From positions 1 to 6,194 of the forward strand of contig CACZOV010000028.1 in the NCBI GenBank assembly GCA_902782915.1: a stretch of DNA of 6,194 bases, in the 5' to 3' direction. Origin of the DNA: an uncultured Erysipelotrichaceae bacterium. Lineage in GTDB: Bacteria > Bacillota_I > Bacilli_A > RF39 > UBA660. Under the pieces are notes generated by a model. That model was not told where the DNA came from. It was given only the letters and a program-made list of their open reading frames with translations, and searched no databases. Made by a program: the position numbers and the translations under genes. Positions 1 to 6,067 of the stretch are shown one piece after another (within the stretch, counting starts at the first letter, position 1; each line of letters opens with the position of its first letter).

Positions 1-867
1 ATTATATTCTTTTTTGTCATTTATAAAAATTTTATAAAGTTTTTGAAATCCATTCAAATCTTTTGATAAATTAATAATTTGATCTTCTACATTTTTTTTA
101 TTTGAATATAAACCAATATTTTTATAAGAATAACTATACGTATCATTTTCATTTTTAAAAACAATTTCCTTATTTAAATTTTCTTCTTTATCATTTAAAA
201 TATTAGATATTTCTTTATAACTTAATCCACTTACTAATGAATTATCTAAATATATATTTGGATAAACATGATTATTATAAAATTTTATTATATAGAAACA
301 ATATCCTAATAGAATATAACATATTATTAATACAATAATAATTATTACAAAAAATATACTTATCTTGGTTTTTTTACTTTTTATTTCTTTTTGTAAAATA
401 GAATTTTTTTTACTATTTTTCTTATTTAGATTATTTGAAACCTTTTTATTTATTTCAAACGAATCTATTTCTAAAACTTTTTTTTCAAGAGATGTTTTAT
501 TTACTTTTTTATAAAGTGATTTACATAGTTTTAATTTAGAAAACTCTGTTTTATTCTCTATTTCATAATTTAAAATACTTTTAAGTTGTTTTTCATTTAA
601 ACTTTTAAAATATTTTATTAAATCTTTTGTTTTATTTTGTTTTAAATATATATCAATAATTAAAGATATAAGTTTTAATTTTGAAACATGGCATTTTTCT
701 CTTATAATACTCATAATTTCAAAATTTTCTATACAATTTGAATTATTTACAATTAAAGAATTTATTACATCTTCTAATTTATTTTTCTTTAATAATTTAG
801 ATATATAATTCGATTTATCTAGTACACTATTATCTTTAAAATTATCTGGAAATTTTAAAACCTTCAT
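1..867 (-). CDS. Membrane-anchored protein with PG_binding_4-like wall domain (partial; VanW or L,D-transpeptidase type)
   Basis: I translated 289 uninterrupted codons from the ATG at 867-865 to the window edge; the C-terminus is missing. Residues 1 to about 169 are soluble, rich in Lys, Asn, Ile and Leu, and look helical; I recognise no family there. A basic linker (about 141-169) leads into one transmembrane helix at about 170-197 (start SIFFVIIIIVLIICYILLGY), so by the positive-inside rule the N-terminus is cytoplasmic. Outside, HVYPNIYLDN (200-209), SGLSYKEISNIL (214-225) and an IVFKNENDTYSYSYKNIGL-type stretch (235-253) follow the pattern of the putative peptidoglycan-binding domain PF12229. 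In other Gram-positives that domain precedes a YkuD L,D-transpeptidase or a VanW domain. The missing catalytic domain must lie beyond base 1, so the enzyme type is inferred. AGAGG lies 5 bases before the ATG. The gene follows a terminator and has its own promoter. Confidence 0.72.
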   Translation of the reverse strand, partial: MKVLKFPDNFKDNSVLDKSNYISKLLKKNKLEDVINSLIVNNSNCIENFEIMSIIREKCHVSKLKLISLIIDIYLKQNKTKDLIKYFKSLNEKQLKSILNYEIENKTEFSKLKLCKSLYKKVNKTSLEKKVLEIDSFEINKKVSNNLNKKNSKKNSILQKEIKSKKTKISIFFVIIIIVLIICYILLGYCFYIIKFYNNHVYPNIYLDNSLVSGLSYKEISNILNDKEENLNKEIVFKNENDTYSYSYKNIGLYSNKKNVEDQIINLSKDLNGFQKLYKIFINDKKEYN

Positions 868-889
868 AACAACCTCTTATTCTAATTTA

Positions 890-918
890 ATTATATAATA
901 TATTAATAAAATTGACTA
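890..918 (-). promoter_or_regulatory. Sigma-A type promoter for the PG_binding_4-like gene
   Basis: On the minus strand, TAGTCA (918-913, 4 of 6 consensus bases) is followed after exactly 17 bases by a perfect TATAAT (895-890). The start codon lies 22 bases further on, leaving a leader of about 15 bases with an AGAGG site. It sits just beyond the terminator of the preceding same-strand gene, which is where an independent promoter is expected. Chance matches are common in DNA this AT-rich. Confidence 0.5.
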
Positions 919-937
919 GTTATTTTTATATTTTATT

Positions 938-964
938 AAAAAAAAAATTTAACAAAATGTTAAA
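938..964 (-). terminator. Intrinsic terminator after the 141-residue protein gene
   Basis: On the minus strand TTTAAC, loop ATTTT and GTTAAA form a 6-bp stem (964-948), followed at once by ten T residues (947-938). It begins four bases past the TAA stop at 971-969. The stem is weak because it is AT-rich, but the T-run is long. It separates the four-gene minus-strand run from the next gene. A shorter T-run on the other side could give some activity in the opposite direction. Confidence 0.65.
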
Positions 965-968
965 CTTT

Positions 969-1394
969 TTACAAAAATTTTTTTAATTCATCTAGATATT
1001 TTTCTTGCATTGTAACATATTTAGAAATTAATTCTTGAACTTCTTCATTTAAGTTTTTACGATTTAGTATTCTTCTTCCTTCAATAATACCCATATTTGT
1101 TCCTTGAATTAATAATTCAGCAAGATGAGATGTTGTTTTATCTTTCAAAGTTTTCATGTTTATCATTGAATCGGTCATTACTTTAGTTGCCATACTAGTT
1201 GAATGAGGATTTCCTTCATTATAATTTGGATAAATTCTTTCAATTATCTCTTGCATTTCTTTATAAGACTTGAATTGTTTTCTTAGAAGTTTTTCTAAAT
1301 CTTGATCTTCAACTTTTTCAAGTATAAAACTAATTGCATCACTTCCCATACAACTTCCTTTATGAATTTCATCAAGTGCATTCACATCTTCCAT
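969..1394 (-). CDS. Small all-helical conserved-type protein, function unknown (ferritin-like bundle possible)
   Basis: 141 residues, no signal peptide and no membrane segment, so presumably cytoplasmic. The sequence looks almost entirely alpha-helical: about 4-27, 30-55, a long helix 66-110 and 114-140, with a break around NEGNPHS (59-65). This four-helix layout, together with the stretch SHLAELLIQGTNMGIIEG (89-106), resembles small uncharacterised proteins I associate with Clostridia and Bacilli and with ferritin-like or DUF2383-type bundles. That assignment is from memory of the pattern and not certain. Possible metal ligands (H11, E26, H90, E93, E105) are present but their geometry is unknown. 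It is Met-rich (nine). The start is supported by GGGTGAT immediately upstream, which matches the extended Shine-Dalgarno. It lies 61 bases after the hemolysin III gene with no clear promoter or terminator between, so co-transcription is likely. Confidence 0.75.
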   Translation of the reverse strand: MEDVNALDEIHKGSCMGSDAISFILEKVEDQDLEKLLRKQFKSYKEMQEIIERIYPNYNEGNPHSTSMATKVMTDSMINMKTLKDKTTSHLAELLIQGTNMGIIEGRRILNRKNLNEEVQELISKYVTMQEKYLDELKKFL

Positions 1395-1455
1395 ATTATC
1401 ACCCAGTAATACTATGGATAAATTTTATAGTTTTATACATTGTTTTTATATTAAC

Positions 1456-2094
1456 TTATATACAATACAAGTATATGAATAAAAAATGAAATAAACTTCC
1501 AAATAAAACAAAAAAATGAAATACAGAATGCATATAAGGAATCTTTTTTCCTAAAGCATAAAGAATTGAACCAATTGTATACATTACTCCACCAAGTATT
1601 AAATAAATAACTCCTTTTAAAGGAATAAGTTTAAGCATTATAGGTATTAAAAATAAAGATCCCCATCCAAGTATTAAATTACAAATAACTGATATCTTGG
1701 AATATTTATCAACATTGATTGCATTAAATACAACTCCAACTATTGTAATACTCCAAATAATTCCAAATACTATCCATCCTATTTTTCCATATAATAAAGA
1801 TAGACAAATTGGCATATATGTTCCAGCAATCATTAGTAAAACATTACAATGATCTATTACTCTTAAAACTTTTTTACCAAGTATTTTTGGACTTAATGCA
1901 TGATATATACATGATATAGTATAAAGAATTATCATCAAAGATGCATATAAACAAATTGCAACAACACTTCTTGGATTGTTTGCTTTTAAAACTAAAAATA
2001 TTAAAGCCGGAATACTTAAAATTGCTCCTAAACCGTGACTAATTGAATTTACTAATTCTTCTCCTAAAGTATATTTAGGTACACTTATACGCAT
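1456..2094 (-). CDS. Hemolysin III family (PAQR-like) membrane protein
   Basis: 212 residues from the chosen ATG, the usual length for bacterial hemolysin III (YplQ-like) proteins, with about seven transmembrane segments. The conserved family positions are visible: GEELVNSISHG near the N-terminus (11-21), S61-x3-H65 (SCIYH), D81 in RVIDH (78-82), and the C-terminal H189-x3-H193 (HSVFH). In the PAQR/CREST superfamily the three histidines bind zinc and the serine and aspartate belong to the same putative hydrolase site. The physiological role in bacteria is unsettled; work in Bacillus links relatives to membrane lipid homeostasis, and the name hemolysin comes from a heterologous assay. An in-frame GTG at 2103 would add three residues, but it overlaps the AGGTG ribosome binding site, so ATG at 2094 is preferred. 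It lies 25 bases after obg, so the two are probably one transcript. Confidence 0.93.
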   Translation of the reverse strand: MRISVPKYTLGEELVNSISHGLGAILSIPALIFLVLKANNPRSVVAICLYASLMIILYTISCIYHALSPKILGKKVLRVIDHCNVLLMIAGTYMPICLSLLYGKIGWIVFGIIWSITIVGVVFNAINVDKYSKISVICNLILGWGSLFLIPIMLKLIPLKGVIYLILGGVMYTIGSILYALGKKIPYMHSVFHFFVLFGSLFHFLFIYLYCI

Positions 2095-2100
2095 TAATAA

Positions 2101-2105
2101 CACCT
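2101..2105 (-). promoter_or_regulatory. Ribosome binding site deciding the hemolysin III start
   Basis: AGGTG on the minus strand lies 6 bases before the ATG at 2094-2092. Its last three bases are the alternative GTG start at 2103-2101, which itself has no comparable upstream site. This favours the shorter 212-residue protein. Confidence 0.7.
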
Positions 2106-2119
2106 ACTTTTTTATTAAA

Positions 2120-3391
2120 TTATTCTTGATATTCAAATGAAAAATCTAATATTTTAACTATATCACCATCATTTATATTCATCTTTTTTAGTTCTTCTTC
2201 AACTCCTAGTTTTTTTAAAGCATTTACAAATCTTTCAATACCTTCATCTGATTGAAAATTGGCCATTTTAAACATTTTTTCAACTTTTTCTCCTTTAATA
2301 ATATATTCGCCATTTATTTTTTCGATTGTAAATGGTTTAACCTCTTCATATTTATAAAGTATATGCGATAAATATTCACTTTCTTCATATAAAGGATTAT
2401 CTGGAATGCTTTCAACTAAATCAGCTAGTTTTATAAGAACTGGATCAAGTCCTTCACTTGTAATAGCTTTAATTGGATATATTTCACAATTAACTTTTTT
2501 CTTAAATTCAGATAAATTATTACTTGCACCTTCCATATCCATTTTATTAGCAATAACTATCATAGGTTTACTCGTTAGTTTTTTACTAAAATTTTCTAGT
2601 TCCTTATTTATTAAAACAAAGTCATCATATGGATTACGCCCTTCAATTCCTGACATATCAACTACATGAGCAATTACTTTGGTTCTTTCTATATGTTTTA
2701 AAAATTTGTCTCCAAGGCCAGCACCACTACTTGCTCCTTCAATTAATCCTGGAAGATCAGCCATAACAAAACTTCGATTATCTTTAGTTTTTACAACTCC
2801 TAAATTTGGAGTTAAAGTTGTAAAATGATAATCAGCAATTTTAGGTTTAGCTCTTGATACTTTTGATAATATAGTACTTTTTCCGACACTTGGAAGACCT
2901 ACAAGTCCAACATCAGCAAGTAGTTTTAATTCAACTTTTAAAATTTTTTCTTCTCCTGGTTCACCATTTTCTGAAAAGTTTGGAGCTGGGTTTGAAAGAG
3001 TTTTAAAATGAGTATTTCCGTATCCTCCACGTCCTCCTTTAGCAACAATAAATTCTGAATCTTTTTCCTTTAAATCAGCAATTACCAAATTTGTTTTATA
3101 ATCACTTATAACTGTACCTTGAGGTACTTTAACAATAATATCTTCAGCATCATGTCCATTCATATTCTTGCCAGTACCATTTTCACCCTTTTTACCCTTA
3201 ATTTTTTTCATATAGCGAAGATCAATTAAAGTATGAAGACCAGTATCTACCTTAAAAATAATATCTGATCCTCGTCCTCCATCTCCTCCAAATGGTCCAC
3301 CCATTTCAACATATTTTTCTCTTCTAAATGCAGTACACCCATCTCCTCCGTTTCCTGCAATTACTTCAAGTTTTACTTCATCTATAAACAT
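2120..3391 (-). CDS. obg: Obg family GTPase (ObgE/CgtA), 50S ribosome assembly
   Basis: 423 residues, the typical length for Gram-positive Obg with all three domains. The glycine-rich Obg fold covers about 1-158 (FIDEVKLEVIAGNGGDG, GGPFGGDGGRG, NFSENGEPGE). The G domain follows with G1 GLPSVGKST (165-173), G2 around TTLTPN (191-196), G3 DLPG (212-215) then LIEGA, G4 NKMD (282-285) and G5 near AITSEG (309-314). A C-terminal OCT domain covers about 350-419 (FTIEKINGEY to VKILDF). In the family, Obg binds GTP/GDP with fast exchange, acts in late 50S subunit assembly and interacts with (p)ppGpp; it is usually essential. GGGGTGAT lies just before the ATG. The frequent Firmicute arrangement rplU-rpmA-obg is not present here: the gene directly upstream encodes an HExxH protein, 50 bases away. 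Confidence 0.98.
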   Translation of the reverse strand: MFIDEVKLEVIAGNGGDGCTAFRREKYVEMGGPFGGDGGRGSDIIFKVDTGLHTLIDLRYMKKIKGKKGENGTGKNMNGHDAEDIIVKVPQGTVISDYKTNLVIADLKEKDSEFIVAKGGRGGYGNTHFKTLSNPAPNFSENGEPGEEKILKVELKLLADVGLVGLPSVGKSTILSKVSRAKPKIADYHFTTLTPNLGVVKTKDNRSFVMADLPGLIEGASSGAGLGDKFLKHIERTKVIAHVVDMSGIEGRNPYDDFVLINKELENFSKKLTSKPMIVIANKMDMEGASNNLSEFKKKVNCEIYPIKAITSEGLDPVLIKLADLVESIPDNPLYEESEYLSHILYKYEEVKPFTIEKINGEYIIKGEKVEKMFKMANFQSDEGIERFVNALKKLGVEEELKKMNINDGDIVKILDFSFEYQE

Positions 3392-3416
3392 AAAATCACC
3401 CCTTTTTGGTAGTTAT

Positions 3417-3445
3417 ATTTTAATACAAATTAGAAAAATAATCAA
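3417..3445 (-). promoter_or_regulatory. Candidate promoter for obg
   Basis: On the minus strand TTGATT (3445-3440, 4 of 6) and TAAAAT (3422-3417, 5 of 6) are separated by 17 bases. The -35 hexamer overlaps the TGA stop of the upstream gene, and the predicted start would leave a leader of about 19 bases before the obg ATG. It would let obg be transcribed independently of the HExxH gene. In DNA this AT-rich the match is suggestive only. Confidence 0.38.
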
Positions 3446-4242
3446 ACTATTTTTTCCTTATTATATTGCTTTATTAATTTATATACATTTGAATAATCAA
3501 TTTTTTCATAAGTGTCACATTTTTCTTTAATACCGATAAGTCCTGAATAATTTCTATCCATATATGGTCTAAACTCTTTTTCCATTTCTAAATAAATATT
3601 TAAATAAAGTTCTCTTGCATATACACCTATTTTTTTATCTAATAATTCAAGTCTTTCAGGAAAGCTTAAAAAACAGAATTGATCACATATTTCTTTTCCA
3701 AATAATAATTCTAATTCATATGCAATTTTTACTTCCTTTGGATAACCACAACAGGATGTATAAAGATTATATTTTAAAGCAATTTCTCTTGTTTTTAATT
3801 CATTAAATCCTTCTTGAAGAGAAGAGCCACCATCTGATCCACATACATGCATTACTTCATGAAGTAGAACTTCCTTAAAATAATCAAGAGGAGTAGAACC
3901 ACTTACAATAATATGGTTAACAAAATCTATAAATGTATTATTATTTATAACCATATTGGTTTTATCATGAGTACAATTATACTTATTACTTCCATATTCT
4001 TTTAATTCTTTTAAATTATTTATTACTTTATAAGCATCAAGTGGCAAATGTATTACCAAATCATCCATTGTAACAAACAAAGAAATAGTGTTTGTATTTT
4101 CTATTTTTACATAATCTAAAAAATTACTAGTATTTAAAAGTCTATTTTTTATATTAACAGGAATTAGATCTTTATATTCTTTTAAAATAATACTTACATA
4201 ATATTGAACTAATTTTGCTATTTCTAGTCTATCTTTTTCCAT
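3442..4242 (-). CDS. Uncharacterised HExxH protein, putative zinc metallopeptidase
   Basis: 266 residues from the chosen ATG, without a signal peptide or membrane helix, so probably cytoplasmic. The recognisable signature is LLHEVMH (HExxH at 128-132) at the end of a helix, followed by C134 and a Gly/Ser-rich turn, then LQEGFNE (142-148). E144 or E148 is a plausible third zinc ligand, as in gluzincins, where a glutamate follows HExxH on the next helix. The spacing of only 11 or 15 residues between the last His and these Glu fits no family I can name. A basic HExxH protein fold is inferred; substrate and activity are unknown. Seven cysteines occur, including a CC pair (164-165). An ATG at 4260 would give 272 residues, but it lies inside the predicted -10 box and lacks a ribosome site, whereas the ATG at 4242 has GGTGG 5 bases upstream. 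It is transcribed towards obg. Confidence 0.82.
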   Translation of the reverse strand: MEKDRLEIAKLVQYYVSIILKEYKDLIPVNIKNRLLNTSNFLDYVKIENTNTISLFVTMDDLVIHLPLDAYKVINNLKELKEYGSNKYNCTHDKTNMVINNNTFIDFVNHIIVSGSTPLDYFKEVLLHEVMHVCGSDGGSSLQEGFNELKTREIALKYNLYTSCCGYPKEVKIAYELELLFGKEICDQFCFLSFPERLELLDKKIGVYARELYLNIYLEMEKEFRPYMDRNYSGLIGIKEKCDTYEKIDYSNVYKLIKQYNKEKIV

Positions 4243-4247
4243 ATATA

Positions 4248-4252
4248 CCACC
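4248..4252 (-). promoter_or_regulatory. Ribosome binding site deciding the HExxH gene start
   Basis: GGTGG on the minus strand (4252-4248) lies 5 bases before the ATG at 4242-4240. The in-frame ATGs at 4260 and 4254 have only a T-rich or promoter sequence upstream, so the shorter 266-residue protein is favoured. Confidence 0.6.
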
Positions 4253-4258
4253 ATTTTC

Positions 4259-4287
4259 ATTATAACAAAAAAATATTCTATTGAAAA
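4259..4287 (-). promoter_or_regulatory. Extended -10 promoter for the HExxH gene
   Basis: On the minus strand TTTTCA (4287-4282, 4 of 6) is followed after 17 bases by TATAAT (4264-4259), which is preceded by TG plus one base, giving an extended -10. Transcription would begin at about 4252-4254, leaving a very short leader before the ATG at 4242. The -35 overlaps that of the opposite-strand promoter for the DUF368 gene. Confidence 0.55.
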
Positions 4288-4309
4288 TATTAATTAAATA
4301 AGTTATACT
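4281..4309 (+). promoter_or_regulatory. Sigma-A type promoter for the DUF368-rsmA operon
   Basis: TTGAAA (4281-4286, 5 of 6 consensus bases) and TATACT (4304-4309, 5 of 6) are separated by exactly 17 bases. The start would fall near 4316, giving a leader of about 18 bases that contains AGGAG (4323-4327), 6 bases before the ATG. This is the best-formed housekeeping promoter in the window. Confidence 0.65.
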
Positions 4310-4333
4310 TTAATAGATTTAAAGGAGAAATAT

Positions 4334-5170
4334 ATGAAAAAAAATATAATATTAATACTTAAAGGCATGATCATAGGTCTTGCTAATGTTATTCCGGGAG
4401 TATCTGGAGGAACCCTTATGATAACTCTTGGTATTTATGAACAAATAATTGATACAATTAGTCATTTCTTTAGTAATTTCAAAAATAATTTAAAATTTAT
4501 TATTCCTCTTGGAATAGGAATAGTACTTGCTTTACTTTTATTTAGTAAAATTATAGGATTATCTTTAGAAAAATATCCATTTGCAACCACTCTATTCTTT
4601 TTAGGATTAATATTAGGTGGTATTCCCTTAATAATTAAAAATATGAAAAAAAATAGTGAAAAAAAAGTTAGTAACTATATCATAGCTTTTCTATCTTTTG
4701 CTTTTATTATTATATTTGCTATGCAAAAAACTGGAAATGATGTAGCCTTAACTATTACTTTTCCTAGTATGATTCTTTTATTTTTAGTAGGCATAATTGC
4801 AGCAGCTACTATGGTTATTCCTGGAATTAGTGGAAGTTTTGTGTTAATGCTACTTGGATATTATAAACCAATAATTGATACAGTTAGATCTATAACTAAT
4901 TTTAGTTTACTAAAAAATAATTTAATCGTCCTTTTAATATTTGCAATAGGAGTTTTAATTGGAATTGTTCTAGTTTCTAAATTAATTGAACTATTACTTA
5001 AAAAATTTGAAACCAAAACTTATTATGCTGTTTTTGGATTTGTTATTGCAAGTTTAATTGCTATAATAAAACCACTTTTCAGTATAAAATTCAGTATTTT
5101 AGAAATAATTATTGGAATAATTCTATTAATTTTAGGATATATAAGTGCTTATAAAATAAGTCAAAAGTAG
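4334..5170 (+). CDS. popT: DUF368 family polyprenyl-phosphate transporter (PopT-like)
   Basis: 278 residues, a polytopic membrane protein with roughly eight or more hydrophobic segments and short charged loops. It carries the two hallmark DUF368 repeats: ANVIPGVSGGT (17-27) followed by LGIYEQIID, and MVIPGISGS (160-168) followed by LLGYYKPIID. They are two copies of one motif in the two halves, consistent with an internally duplicated transporter fold. Members of DUF368 (PF04018) have been shown to recycle undecaprenyl phosphate across the cytoplasmic membrane and were named PopT, acting redundantly with DedA-family UptA. The carrier is needed for peptidoglycan and other wall polymers. Identity with that function is inferred from the family; the symbol follows it. 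AGGAG 6 bases upstream fixes the start. rsmA begins 8 bases after the stop, and its ribosome site overlaps that stop. Confidence 0.93.
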   Translation: MKKNIILILKGMIIGLANVIPGVSGGTLMITLGIYEQIIDTISHFFSNFKNNLKFIIPLGIGIVLALLLFSKIIGLSLEKYPFATTLFFLGLILGGIPLIIKNMKKNSEKKVSNYIIAFLSFAFIIIFAMQKTGNDVALTITFPSMILLFLVGIIAAATMVIPGISGSFVLMLLGYYKPIIDTVRSITNFSLLKNNLIVLLIFAIGVLIGIVLVSKLIELLLKKFETKTYYAVFGFVIASLIAIIKPLFSIKFSILEIIIGIILLILGYISAYKISQK

Positions 5171-5178
5171 GTGGTAAG

Positions 5179-5964
5179 ATGGATTTTAATTTTAAAAAAA
5201 GTCTAGGACAAAATTTTTTGACTGATAAAAACATTCTAAAAAAGATTGTAGAAGTATCAAATATCAAAGATAACTCTTTATTAATAGAAATAGGCCCTGG
5301 AAGTGGAAATTTAACTAAAGAAATAGCCAAAAAAGCTAGTCAGGTTTTATGCTATGAAATAGATACTAGACTTGAAGAAATCTTAGATCATGAATTATTA
5401 GAGTTTAATAATGTTGACATTATATTTGATGATTTTTTAAAAAGAGACATAAAAAATGATCTTAAAAATTATTCATATGATAACTTATACCTAGTTGCAA
5501 ATCTTCCATATTACATTACAACACCAATAATAACAAAAGTAATTGAATCATCACTTCCTTTTAAACAAATAACTATTATGATTCAAAAAGAAGTTGGTGA
5601 AAGATTTGTATCTAAGCCTAATTCAAAAGAATATAATTCTTTAACTGTTTATTTAAATTACTACTTTGATATTAAACGCGAATTTATTGTCTCAAGAAAT
5701 GCCTTTATTCCTAAACCAAATGTTGATAGCATAGTAATTTCATTACATAAAAAAGAAAACCAATTATATTTAAAAGATAAAGATCTATTTAATAAACTAT
5801 TAAGAGATTCATTTAAATTTAAAAGAAAAACCATTAAAAATAATTTAAAAAACTATGATTTAGATAAAATAAATAAAATACTTTTAAAACATGGATATTC
5901 TTTAACATCAAGAGCCGAACAAATACCACTTGATGTATTTGTAGAACTTGCTAATTATTTATAA
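5179..5964 (+). CDS. rsmA: 16S rRNA dimethyladenosine transferase RsmA (KsgA)
   Basis: 261 residues, near the usual length (about 260-290). The enzyme uses S-adenosylmethionine to dimethylate two adjacent adenines (A1518 and A1519, E. coli numbering) in the 3'-terminal helix of 16S rRNA, a late checkpoint of 30S assembly. Visible signatures are KSLGQNFLTD (7-16), motif I EIGPGSG (37-43) for SAM binding, acidic E60 in CYEID, DD at 84-85, the catalytic NLPYY (108-112), QKEVGERF (136-143), and FIPKPNVDS (176-184). A small helical C-terminal domain follows, ending in SRAEQIP (244-250). The NLPY motif and this C-terminus distinguish it from a Cfr or generic methyltransferase. Erm methylases are relatives, but the gene's housekeeping setting and FIPKPNVDS favour RsmA. 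AGGTGG (5169-5174) overlaps the upstream stop codon, indicating an operon and possibly translational coupling. Confidence 0.97.
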   Translation: MDFNFKKSLGQNFLTDKNILKKIVEVSNIKDNSLLIEIGPGSGNLTKEIAKKASQVLCYEIDTRLEEILDHELLEFNNVDIIFDDFLKRDIKNDLKNYSYDNLYLVANLPYYITTPIITKVIESSLPFKQITIMIQKEVGERFVSKPNSKEYNSLTVYLNYYFDIKREFIVSRNAFIPKPNVDSIVISLHKKENQLYLKDKDLFNKLLRDSFKFKRKTIKNNLKNYDLDKINKILLKHGYSLTSRAEQIPLDVFVELANYL

Positions 5965-5976
5965 GAAAGTAAACAT

Positions 5977-6000
5977 CCACTAGCATAGCTAGTGGTTTTT
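5977..6000 (+). terminator. Intrinsic terminator after rsmA
   Basis: CCACTAGC (5977-5984), loop ATA and GCTAGTGG (5988-5995) form a perfect 8-bp, half-GC stem, followed by TTTTT and then CTTT. It starts 13 bases after the rsmA stop. The minus-strand reading lacks a good T-run, so it ends only the plus-strand operon. An alternative reading is that this palindrome belongs to the end of the adjacent insertion sequence; it would still terminate transcription. Confidence 0.9.
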
Positions 6001-6003
6001 CTT

Positions 6004-6021
6004 TGACGCCTATAAGGCTCA
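6004..6021 (-). repeat. Imperfect subterminal hairpin of the IS200 right end
   Basis: On the minus strand TGAGCCT, loop TAT, then AGGC, an unpaired G (opposite base 6007), and TCA form a 7-bp stem with one extrahelical base. Subterminal hairpins with a bulged base are what Y1 transposases of the IS200/IS605 family bind at the element ends. Its place, 47 bases past the transposase stop and beside the presumed border, fits. The exact cleavage position is not visible. Confidence 0.6.
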
Positions 6022-6067
6022 TTGTTCCGTCATTGTAAAAGCACTATAGCAAACCATCAGTTGCATA

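Noticed and set aside
92..411. Runs of seven or eight T in the first gene (92-99, 369-375, 404-411), considered as phase-variable tracts
   Set aside because: Such runs are expected as lysine and asparagine codons at this base composition, and none is markedly longer than its surroundings predict.
1395..1455. Gap between hemolysin III and the 141-residue gene, searched for a promoter or terminator
   Set aside because: Only a weak ACTAT/ATAGT inverted repeat with a long loop and AT-rich pseudo -10 boxes without a matching -35; not enough to call.
2406..2669. 87-codon open frame on the plus strand inside obg
   Set aside because: It lies fully antisense to the well-supported Obg G domain and has no ribosome binding site or recognisable protein features.
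3442..3444. Possible use of TGA as a tryptophan codon (Mollicutes-like code), since the HExxH gene ends in TGA
   Set aside because: Read-through would add only three residues before TAA, so this gene is uninformative, but the three tryptophans of hemolysin III are TGG and no gene requires a sense TGA.
3615..3806. 63-codon open frame on the plus strand inside the HExxH gene
   Set aside because: Antisense to a longer gene with a clear start and motif; its Leu/Phe/Ile content is what the complement of Lys/Glu-rich codons gives.
5109..5330. 73-codon open frame on the minus strand over the DUF368-rsmA junction
   Set aside because: It is antisense to two confidently identified genes and would span their operon junction; no ribosome site.
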